Below are positions 25,525-32,952 of a stretch of DNA of 64,000 nucleotides, one piece after another. A program made the position numbers and the translations under genes. Source of the stretch: G965215055 sp965215055 (GTDB lineage Bacteria > Pseudomonadota > Gammaproteobacteria > UBA4575); contig OZ244046.1 of assembly GCA_965215055.1 (NCBI GenBank), forward strand, positions 1,426,001 through 1,490,000. Reading direction: 5' to 3'. Each line of letters begins with the position of its first letter. The first letter of the stretch is position 1. The notes beneath the pieces are model-generated. The model saw nothing but the letters and a program-made list of their open reading frames with translations. It searched no databases and was not told the DNA's origin.

Positions 25525-25574
25525 TAAATTAACATTTAATGCTAAAAATGTTAATTTACTCGTCGCTTATTAAC
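25525..25574. promoter_or_regulatory. Candidate operator palindrome upstream of fic
   Basis: In the gap between hsdM and fic, 25525-25537 and 25546-25558 are a perfect 13-bp inverted repeat with an 8-base loop (core half-sites ATTAAC and GTTAAT). A third ATTAAC half-site is at 25569-25574, next to the AAGGA ribosome-binding site of fic. The Fic protein ends in a winged-helix domain, so autoregulation through this site is plausible. A transcription attenuator is an alternative, but there is no T-run. Confidence 0.5.
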
Positions 25575-25594
25575 GTTTCTTTAAGGATTTCAGT

Positions 25595-26764
25595 ATGGAT
25601 CGCGGAGAAATCGGCAGTTACGAAATCACGAGCACGGGGGGTGAACAGGTTCATGCTTTCGTACCTGCACCGTTGCCACCCACTCCACCCCTGGCGTTGG
25701 ACAGCCTTCAGCAAACGTTTGAACTGGCGACGCTCGCCCTGGGGAAGCTCGAAGGTGTCGCCGCACTGCTGCCAAACCTGACGCTGTTCCACCATGCCTA
25801 CGTGCGCAAAGAGGCAGTGCTTTCTTCTCAGATAGAGGGGATACAGTCGTCGTTTTTTGATCGCCTGCTCTATGAACTGGAAGAACCCCCCGGCTCGTTG
25901 CTGGATGACGGCGTCGAAGTCTCGAACTATGTGGCAGCACTGGGGCATGGTCTGCACCTTCTGAAAAGAGGTATTCCATTATGCAACCGGTTGATCTGCG
26001 AGATTCACGGTGTGTTATTGCAGAAAGGACGAGAAAACGACAAGACACCCGGTGAGTTCCGCCGTTCGCAGAACTGGATTGGCGGCACCCGACCCGGCAA
26101 CGCGGTATTCGTGCCCCCGCCGTACACCGCTGTGCCGGACTGCATGGCTGACCTGGAACGCTTTCTGAACGCAGAGGACGACGGGCTGCCGGTATTGGTC
26201 CGCGCAGGGCTCGCCCATGTACAGTTCGAGACTATCCATCCCTTCCTCGACGGCAACGGGCGCGTAGGAAGGCTGCTTATTGTTCTTTTGCTTTGCCAGT
26301 CCAGCGTATTGCGGGAACCGCTGCTGTATTTGAGTCTTTACTTCAAGCAGCACCGAAGTACTTATTACGATTTGTTATCCCACGTGCGCCGCACCGGTGA
26401 CTGGGAAGCGTGGCTTACCTTTTTCCTGGAAGGTGTACAGGTGACGGCGGCAGATGCAGTTGACACGGCACACCGATTGCTGGATATGTTTGCATCGCAC
26501 CGTACCGTTATCGAACAAAGTGGTCGTCGCGCAGGGTCCGCCTTGCGCGTGTACGAAGTGCTGAAGGAGCGTCCGATTCTTTCCTTGTCCGAAGCTTGCA
26601 AGCGCACGACACTTTCTTTTCCTGCCGTTTCCAGGGCGATGAACCTCCTGGTGGAAAAGGGAGTGGCACTTGAAGTTCCGGTCAAGCGTCGCGGTCGGCT
26701 GTTCGCGTATAACCAATATCTTTCCATCCTCAATGAAGGAACCGAACTGGAGGCCACTCCATGA
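25595..26764 (+). CDS. Fic-family AMP-transferase with C-terminal winged helix
   Basis: 389 residues. The Fic motif HPFLDGNGRVGR begins at His215. An N-terminal inhibitory helix is present, S77-SQIE81-G82, fitting the (S/T)xxxE(G/N) pattern that blocks ATP in class II Fic proteins. The C-terminal 80 residues (LRVYEVLKERPILSLSEAC, SFPAVSRAMNLLVEKG, then a basic wing KRRGRLFAYN) form a winged helix-turn-helix. Fic enzymes transfer AMP from ATP to proteins. It overlaps the ATG of hsdS by 4 bp and so is translated with the specificity subunit. This places it inside a restriction-modification operon, where it may modify or regulate an operon partner. Confidence 0.9.
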   Translation: MDRGEIGSYEITSTGGEQVHAFVPAPLPPTPPLALDSLQQTFELATLALGKLEGVAALLPNLTLFHHAYVRKEAVLSSQIEGIQSSFFDRLLYELEEPPGSLLDDGVEVSNYVAALGHGLHLLKRGIPLCNRLICEIHGVLLQKGRENDKTPGEFRRSQNWIGGTRPGNAVFVPPPYTAVPDCMADLERFLNAEDDGLPVLVRAGLAHVQFETIHPFLDGNGRVGRLLIVLLLCQSSVLREPLLYLSLYFKQHRSTYYDLLSHVRRTGDWEAWLTFFLEGVQVTAADAVDTAHRLLDMFASHRTVIEQSGRRAGSALRVYEVLKERPILSLSEACKRTTLSFPAVSRAMNLLVEKGVALEVPVKRRGRLFAYNQYLSILNEGTELEATP

Positions 26765-28134
26765 ACGGAGTAGTTGCCAATAGACTCAAACCATACCCGG
26801 CTTACAAGGACTCCGGCGTCGAGTGGCTGGGGGAAGTGCCGGAGCATTGGGAGGTGCGGCGAGGTAAGCAGATTTTTCGTTGCATTAATGTTCGCTCTAA
26901 TACAGGGCAAGAAGAACTACTAACTGTTTCATCTAACCACGGCGTTGTGTCTCGGCAATCTGTCAACGTAACGATGTTCAAAGCAGAGTCATACATTGGC
27001 TATAAGCTCTGTTGGCCTAAGGACCTTGTAATTAACAGTCTCTGGGCATGGGCACGAGGATTAGGTGTATCAGAGCGCCATGGAATCATTAGCGGCGCTT
27101 ATGGTGTTTATCGACCAAATCAATTTGCTAAACCAAAATTTATCCACTTACTCGTCCGCTCAATGCCTTTCCAGTGGGAATTACGTGTACGTTCAAAGGG
27201 CATTTGGATTTCAAGACTTCAATTGACAGATGATGCTTTCCTTTGTGCCTCTCTTCCCCTCCCACCCCTCCCCGAACAAACTGCCATTGTGCGGTACCTG
27301 GACTATGTAGACCGTCGGGTACAGCGACTTACGCAAGCGAAGCAGAAGTTGGTAGCCCTGCTCAAAGAGCAGAAGCAGGTCATCATCCATCGCACCGTTA
27401 CCCGCGGCCTCGACCTGGACGTACCCATGAAAGACTCTGGCATCGAATGGCTGGGCGAAGTGCCCGCACATTGGGAGGTGGTTCCAGTGAAGCGTAACTA
27501 CGAGATTCAACTCGGGAAGATGCTTCAGAACAAGCCTGATAGCCCGAGTGATATAGAAGTACCCTATCTGAAAGCACAGCATGTTCAGTGGTTTGCTGTA
27601 AATGCGGGGTCTGCTCCGAAGATGTGGGCAAGTCCACATGATGTTGAGCAGTTCGGGATAGCCACCGGTGACCTACTCGTCTGTGAAGGAGGAGAAGGTG
27701 GGCGGTCAGGGATTGTGCGGGACATTTTACATGGGTTCATCATTCAAAATGCCCTACATCGGGTTCGATCTCACGATAACTGTCTGAATACCTACTTGCT
27801 GTATTTGATGAATTCAGTATCAGCGACTGGATGGTTCGATGCTGTAAGTAACAAGGCTACTATCGCCCATTTTACACGAGAGAAATTCGGTTCTTTAATG
27901 ATGCCACTCCCACCGCTCCCCGAACAAACTGCCATTGCCAAATACCTCGACAAAGTAACTGCTGACATAGATGTTGCTATTGACCGCACTCGTCGCTGGG
28001 TTGAGCTATTGAACGAATACCGCACCCGCCTGATCGCCGACGTGGTTACCGGCAAACTTGACGTGCGTGAAACGGCAACAAGGCTACCTGTCGAACCTGA
28101 CAAGCCGGGCAAAATAGCAGAAAAATGCACATAA
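26761..28134 (+). CDS. hsdS: Type I restriction-modification specificity subunit
   Basis: 457 residues built of two target-recognition domains and two conserved spacer helices. Each half begins with the same block (KDSGVEWLGEVPEHWEV and KDSGIEWLGEVPAHWEV) and ends with PLPPLPEQTAI(V/A)xYLD. The two internal variable regions, about residues 38-170 and 245-380, differ completely from one another, as expected for half-sites that read different bases. Its ATG overlaps the fic stop by 4 bp. It sets the DNA sequence recognised by HsdM and HsdR. Confidence 0.92.
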   Translation: MNGVVANRLKPYPAYKDSGVEWLGEVPEHWEVRRGKQIFRCINVRSNTGQEELLTVSSNHGVVSRQSVNVTMFKAESYIGYKLCWPKDLVINSLWAWARGLGVSERHGIISGAYGVYRPNQFAKPKFIHLLVRSMPFQWELRVRSKGIWISRLQLTDDAFLCASLPLPPLPEQTAIVRYLDYVDRRVQRLTQAKQKLVALLKEQKQVIIHRTVTRGLDLDVPMKDSGIEWLGEVPAHWEVVPVKRNYEIQLGKMLQNKPDSPSDIEVPYLKAQHVQWFAVNAGSAPKMWASPHDVEQFGIATGDLLVCEGGEGGRSGIVRDILHGFIIQNALHRVRSHDNCLNTYLLYLMNSVSATGWFDAVSNKATIAHFTREKFGSLMMPLPPLPEQTAIAKYLDKVTADIDVAIDRTRRWVELLNEYRTRLIADVVTGKLDVRETATRLPVEPDKPGKIAEKCT

Positions 28135-28186
28135 ACCACGTGTCGAAATCAGGGGAGACTGGTATTATCAATAGCAAGGGGGTGTC

Positions 28187-29248
28187 ATGATCAAATATAA
28201 AACCGGCGACATTCTTGCTGAAAAGGCTGAAGCCTTGGTCAACACCGTCAACTGCGTTGGCTTCATGGGGCGCGGCATAGCAAAGCGATTCAAGGAGACC
28301 TTCCCCGATAATTTCAAAGCCTATGCTGCGAGATGTAAGCATGATGAAATGCAGCCGGGGCACGTGTTCGTCTTCGAGACGGGCCAGGTTCTACCTCCTC
28401 GCTATATCATCAATTTCCCGACCAAGCGGCACTGGCGAGGCAAAAGCCGTATCGAGGACATTGAGTCCGGTTTGGTGTCGCTCGTAAAAGAAATCCAGTC
28501 GCGTGACATTCGCTCGATCGCAATTCCTCCTCTCGGCTGCGGCCTGGGGGGGTTACACTGGCCGGACGTGCGTGCCCATATGCAAGAAGCCCTGGGTGAA
28601 CTGGTTGACGTGGAGATCGTCATATTCGAGCCAAGCGAGGAACCTGGGGATGAACGGGCTAATCGTTCAAGCAGTGTCCCGAACATGACGGTCGGACGCG
28701 CTGTGCTGGTTGAGTTGATGGACCGCTATCTTCGCGGCTTGCTGGACCCCTTTGTGACGCTACTGGAAGTGCATAAATTGATGTACTTCATGCAAGTTGC
28801 GGGCGAACCATTGAAACTGAAGTTTGTTAAAGAATCTTATGGGCCATACGCTCAAAATCTTCGGCACGTGTTGAATGTCATCGAGGGACACCTGATATCC
28901 GGTTTTGCCGGTGGTGGTGACGTGCCCGACAAACAACTGGAACTGGTGCCGGGTGCGCTCGAGGATGCCCGCGCGTTTCTTGAGGACAAAGCTGAAACTC
29001 TGGCTCGCTTTGCAAGAGTTTCTGATCTCGTCAAAGGATTTGAATCTTCATTCGGCCTGGAACTGCTTTCCACGGTTCACTGGGTTGCTCAAAAGGAAAC
29101 TCCCCGAACCTTTGAAGACGTGGTGAAAAAAACTTACGCCTGGAACGATAGAAAGAAGCAGTTTTCTCGTCGCCAACTCAAGATTGCAATTGACGCACTA
29201 TCACGGAAAGGCTGGATTGAGAACTCGGAGATATCAAGTATAACGTGA
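28187..29248 (+). CDS. darG: DarG-like macrodomain DNA ADP-ribosyl glycohydrolase, no DarT nearby
   Basis: 353 residues. The macrodomain (about 1-155) has the DarG hallmarks: VNTVNCVGFMGRGIA with Asn22, FPTKRHWRGKSRIEDI with Lys80 at the position of the catalytic Lys of characterised DarG, and IPPLGCGLGG. The C-terminal half (about 165-353) contains LLEVHKLMYFMQVAG and ESYGPYAQNLRHVLN, the family's partner-binding domain, reminiscent of Panacea-type antitoxin domains. DarG removes ADP-ribose that DarT attaches to DNA. No DarT ORF is adjacent: hsdS precedes it and hsdR overlaps its stop (GTGA). It may protect hosts against a toxin encoded elsewhere or act within the R-M system. Confidence 0.85.
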   Translation: MIKYKTGDILAEKAEALVNTVNCVGFMGRGIAKRFKETFPDNFKAYAARCKHDEMQPGHVFVFETGQVLPPRYIINFPTKRHWRGKSRIEDIESGLVSLVKEIQSRDIRSIAIPPLGCGLGGLHWPDVRAHMQEALGELVDVEIVIFEPSEEPGDERANRSSSVPNMTVGRAVLVELMDRYLRGLLDPFVTLLEVHKLMYFMQVAGEPLKLKFVKESYGPYAQNLRHVLNVIEGHLISGFAGGGDVPDKQLELVPGALEDARAFLEDKAETLARFARVSDLVKGFESSFGLELLSTVHWVAQKETPRTFEDVVKKTYAWNDRKKQFSRRQLKIAIDALSRKGWIENSEISSIT

Positions 29249-32200
29249 CTACTGATACATCTGAACGAGGACTGGAAGATCTGGTCTGCACTGTCCTGAC
29301 GGGCTCGCCTTGCGGTGCGGGTGCCGGGTCTGCCGGTGGGATATACGAACGGCCGGCTGACTATGGCGTGGGTTGGGTCTGCGGTGACCCGGACGATTAC
29401 GACCGTAACTTCTGTGTAGACCTGGCGCAACTTGAGGCGTTCCTGTCAAATACTCAATCTGAAGTAGCCAAAAAGCTCGCTCTGCACGAGGACAGTCCTA
29501 CCCGTCGCAAGTTCCTGGCGCGCCTGCAAGGGGAAATCAGCAAGCGTGGAACCATTTGCGTGTTGCGCGACGGCATCAAGCACGGCCAGCACGGCGTCGA
29601 ACTTTTCTACGGTACGCCGTCTGCTGGTAATGAGAAGGCAAGGGCGCACTACGAGGCGAATCGCTTCTCGGTCACTCGACAGTTGCGCTACAGCCAGGAT
29701 CAGGCAGGGCCTGCGCTTGATCTCGCGCTTTTTATCAATGGTTTGCCCGTCGCGACCTTTGAACTCAAGAACAGTCTGACCAAGCAGACTGTCGATGATG
29801 CGGTGGAGCAGTACAAGCGGGACCGCAATCCCCGGGAAAAGCTTTTCGAGCTCGGTCGCTGTGTGGCACACTTCGCCGTGGATGAGCACGAGGTAAGGTT
29901 CTGTACGCACTTGCAGGGCAAGGACTCGTGGTTCCTGCCTTTCAATTTGGGAGAAAATGATGGTGCAGGCAATCCTCCCAATCCGAACGGCCTCAAGACG
30001 GATTACCTGTGGCAACAGATACTGACCCGTGAGAGTCTGACTGACATCCTGGAGAATTATGCACAGATCGTTACCACCAAGGACGAGAAGACCGGCCGCT
30101 CAAACAGAAACCAGGTTTGGCCGCGCTATCATCAGTTGGACGTGGTACGCGCACTGCTGGCGGACACCAGGGAAAACGGGGTCGGAAAACGGTATCTGAT
30201 TCAGCACTCGGCGGGAAGCGGTAAATCCAATTCCATTGCCTGGCTTGCTCACCAGTTGATCGGTATTGCCAGGGACGATGCACGAGTATTCGACTCTGTC
30301 ATTGTCGTTACGGACCGGCTCATCCTCGACCGGCAGATTCGCGATACTATCAGGCAATTCGCCCAGGTTGGCGCAACAGTCGGCCATGCCAAGTGTTCGG
30401 ACGACCTGAGAAAGTTTATCGAGGGTGGCAAGAAGATCATTATTTCCACCGTGCAGAAGTTCCCGCACATCCTTGATGAGATCGGTGATCAACAGCGTGA
30501 ACGCAAGTTCGCGATCGTTATCGACGAGGCACATTCGAGCCAGGGCGGCAAGATGGGCACAGCGATAGGGAAAGCACTGTCGGAGGCTGGCGCACAAGTC
30601 GAGGAGGAGACCTTTGAGGATAAGATCAACTGCCTGATGGAGTCTCGCAAGCTGCTGTCCAACGCCAGTTACTTCGCTTTCACTGCCACGCCCAAGAACA
30701 AGACGCTGGAGATCTTTGGGACACCGGAATCCCAGCCGGATGGCACGGTGAAACATCTGCCTTTCCATGCTTACACGATGAAGCAGGCGATCCAGGAGGG
30801 CTTTATTCTCGACGTACTGGCCAGCTACACGCCGGTGCAAAGTTTTTACCGGCTTGCCAAGATGGTGAAGGATGACCCTGAGTTCGATACGAACAAGGCG
30901 CAGAAGAAACTCCGCCGCTACGTCGAAGGTCACGACCACGCGATTCGGATCAAGGCCGAGATTATGGTGGATCACTTCCATGAGCAGGTGTATCGCAAGA
31001 TCGGGGGGCAGGCGCGGGCAATGGTGGTAACCAGTGGCATTGAGCGGGCGATCCAGTATTACGATGCGATCAAGGGCTATCTTGTCGAGCGCAAGAGTCC
31101 GTACCAGGCTATCGTCGCCTTTTCCGGCAAGCAGGACTACAACGGTGCGAAGGTAAGCGAAGCGTCGTTGAACGGTTTTCCATCGGCACATATCGCTGAC
31201 AAGATCCGTGAAAATCCCTACCGGTTCCTGGTCTGTGCCGACAAGTTCCAGACCGGCTACGATGAGCCGCTTCTGCACACGATGTACGTGGACAAGGTTC
31301 TTGCCGGGATCAAGGCGGTACAGACGTTGTCGCGCCTCAACCGGGCGCATCCGGAGAAGGACGATGTCTTCGTGCTTGATTTCACGAACGATGCCGACAT
31401 CATCCGGAAGGCATTCGAGCCGTATTACCGTGCCACGATTCTGGCTGATGAGACCGATCCCGACAAGCTGCATGACCTGCAAGCAGACCTGGACGGCTAC
31501 CAGGTCTATTCGCAGGCGCAGGTGGATGATTTGGTGAAGCGCTACGTGGAAGGCGTACCGCGGGATCAGATCGACCCTATACTGGACGAGAGCGTCGCGG
31601 CCTACAGGACCGAACTCGATGAGGATGGCCAGGTTGGTTTCAAGGGCAAGGCTAAAGCTTTCATCCGTACTTACGGGTTCCTCTCGATGGTGTTGCCGTA
31701 CTCCAACCTGGAGTGGGAGAAGCTTTCCATTTTTCTGCATTTTCTCACGCCCAGGTTGCCCGCCCCGGTAGAGGACGACCTGTCAAAAGGCATTCTTAAA
31801 GACATCGACATGGACAGCTATCGAGTGGAAAAACGTCAGAAGATGAAAATAGATCTGCCGGACAGCGACGGCGAGATCGAGCCAGTGCCGACCGCGGGAG
31901 GGGGCCATAAGCAAGAGCCGGAGATGGACCGGCTGTCGAACATTCTCAAGGTGTTCAATGAGCATTTCGGTAGTATTGCCTGGGAAGATAAAGATCGGTT
32001 GAGTCGTCTTATCACCAGGGATATCCCAGAACGAGTGGTAACGGATTCTGCCTACAAAAACGCGCGTCGCAACTCGGATGAGCAGAATGCGCGGATCGAG
32101 CATGACAAGGCATTGTTGCGCGTGATGAATGCCATCGTGAACGACGACACCCAGTTATTCAAACAATTCCAGGATGATGAAGACTTCAAGCGGTGGCTGA

Positions 32201-32265
32201 CGAATACTGTATTCGATCTTACCTATAGACAGCCGCCAGATGCGCCAGGTACGCGGATAGGCTGA
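29245..32265 (+). CDS. hsdR: Type I restriction endonuclease subunit R
   Basis: 1006 residues. The GTG at 29245 overlaps the darG stop by 4 bp. The N-terminal nuclease motif ends in the ExK of ATFELKNS (Glu173, Lys175). The Superfamily 2 translocase motifs are clear: GSGKS (Walker A, Lys327), IDEAH (DEAH at 427-430) and TATPKNK. Motif VI-like residues QTLSRLNRAHP follow near residue 690. The C-terminal region ends without a recognisable partner domain. It cleaves unmethylated DNA after ATP-driven translocation in complex with HsdM and HsdS. No truncation or frameshift is visible. Confidence 0.93.
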   Translation: MTTDTSERGLEDLVCTVLTGSPCGAGAGSAGGIYERPADYGVGWVCGDPDDYDRNFCVDLAQLEAFLSNTQSEVAKKLALHEDSPTRRKFLARLQGEISKRGTICVLRDGIKHGQHGVELFYGTPSAGNEKARAHYEANRFSVTRQLRYSQDQAGPALDLALFINGLPVATFELKNSLTKQTVDDAVEQYKRDRNPREKLFELGRCVAHFAVDEHEVRFCTHLQGKDSWFLPFNLGENDGAGNPPNPNGLKTDYLWQQILTRESLTDILENYAQIVTTKDEKTGRSNRNQVWPRYHQLDVVRALLADTRENGVGKRYLIQHSAGSGKSNSIAWLAHQLIGIARDDARVFDSVIVVTDRLILDRQIRDTIRQFAQVGATVGHAKCSDDLRKFIEGGKKIIISTVQKFPHILDEIGDQQRERKFAIVIDEAHSSQGGKMGTAIGKALSEAGAQVEEETFEDKINCLMESRKLLSNASYFAFTATPKNKTLEIFGTPESQPDGTVKHLPFHAYTMKQAIQEGFILDVLASYTPVQSFYRLAKMVKDDPEFDTNKAQKKLRRYVEGHDHAIRIKAEIMVDHFHEQVYRKIGGQARAMVVTSGIERAIQYYDAIKGYLVERKSPYQAIVAFSGKQDYNGAKVSEASLNGFPSAHIADKIRENPYRFLVCADKFQTGYDEPLLHTMYVDKVLAGIKAVQTLSRLNRAHPEKDDVFVLDFTNDADIIRKAFEPYYRATILADETDPDKLHDLQADLDGYQVYSQAQVDDLVKRYVEGVPRDQIDPILDESVAAYRTELDEDGQVGFKGKAKAFIRTYGFLSMVLPYSNLEWEKLSIFLHFLTPRLPAPVEDDLSKGILKDIDMDSYRVEKRQKMKIDLPDSDGEIEPVPTAGGGHKQEPEMDRLSNILKVFNEHFGSIAWEDKDRLSRLITRDIPERVVTDSAYKNARRNSDEQNARIEHDKALLRVMNAIVNDDTQLFKQFQDDEDFKRWLTNTVFDLTYRQPPDAPGTRIG

Positions 32266-32267
32266 TT

Positions 32268-32933
32268 TTACAGGATACTTCCCAGGTAGCCGTTCTGTGA
32301 CCTGATTTTGTTGGCGTAGTGTAAATCAAAATCGTCAATAATCGATTCTTGCACGGACTCCAGTTGCAGCAGGTTGTGCTTCCATCTATCCAGTTTTGCA
32401 AAGTCGTCCCAGTTCATAAAGTTCAGTCTTTTATTCATAAAATCCAGGCGAATGAACAGCGGAGCATAGGCGGTGTCAACAAGGGCCAGTTCCTCGCCGT
32501 TGAAGTAGGAAGAACCGTCCAGGACGTTTTCCACGTGCTGCAGGCGTGTTACTGCTTCATTGATCTGGTCGTGCATGTCCTTTTCTTTCTTGTGCTCTGC
32601 AATCATGTAAAGATCTGACAGGCAAACTCCGCCGTATTCGATCCAGGCGCGATTCTTGGCCAGGGTGAGCGGGTCGGATGGTTTTAGCGAGCCGGGCGTT
32701 ACATCGTCAATAAATTCATTGATAACGGCGGATTCAAATAATATCTCCTTGTCATCAACTTTCAGTACCGGCACCTTGCCCAGTGGAGAGATCTCCAGGA
32801 ACCAGTCCGGGGGGTTTTTCAGGTCAATAAATGTAATTTTATAGTCACATTTTTTGTGTTGCAGTGTTATTACGCTGCGTTGCGCAAACGGGCATACGTT
32901 AAAACTGATGAGTTCCAGGTTCATAGTGTTCAT
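32268..32933 (-). CDS. Glutathione S-transferase family protein
   Basis: About 221 residues from the ATG at 32933 (another ATG at 32924). The frame extends to 33092, but that would overlap the upstream gene by 140 bp. The thioredoxin-like N-terminal domain has FNVCPFAQR with the CPF active-site Cys of omega-type or Cys-GSTs, then LGKVPVL and ESAVINEFID, followed by a helical C-terminal domain. It converges on hsdR. Role could be thiol transfer or dehydroascorbate-type reduction. Confidence 0.8.
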   Translation of the reverse strand: MNTMNLELISFNVCPFAQRSVITLQHKKCDYKITFIDLKNPPDWFLEISPLGKVPVLKVDDKEILFESAVINEFIDDVTPGSLKPSDPLTLAKNRAWIEYGGVCLSDLYMIAEHKKEKDMHDQINEAVTRLQHVENVLDGSSYFNGEELALVDTAYAPLFIRLDFMNKRLNFMNWDDFAKLDRWKHNLLQLESVQESIIDDFDLHYANKIRSQNGYLGSIL

Positions 32934-32952
32934 GTTTGTCAAAAAAGGTTGA

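Noticed and set aside
30100..31740. Long minus-strand ORF (546 codons) across hsdR
   Set aside because: It is antisense to hsdR, whose plus-strand motifs (GSGKS, DEAH) are intact. The ORF follows hsdR codon structure, has no family resemblance, and its neighbours do not form an operon with it.
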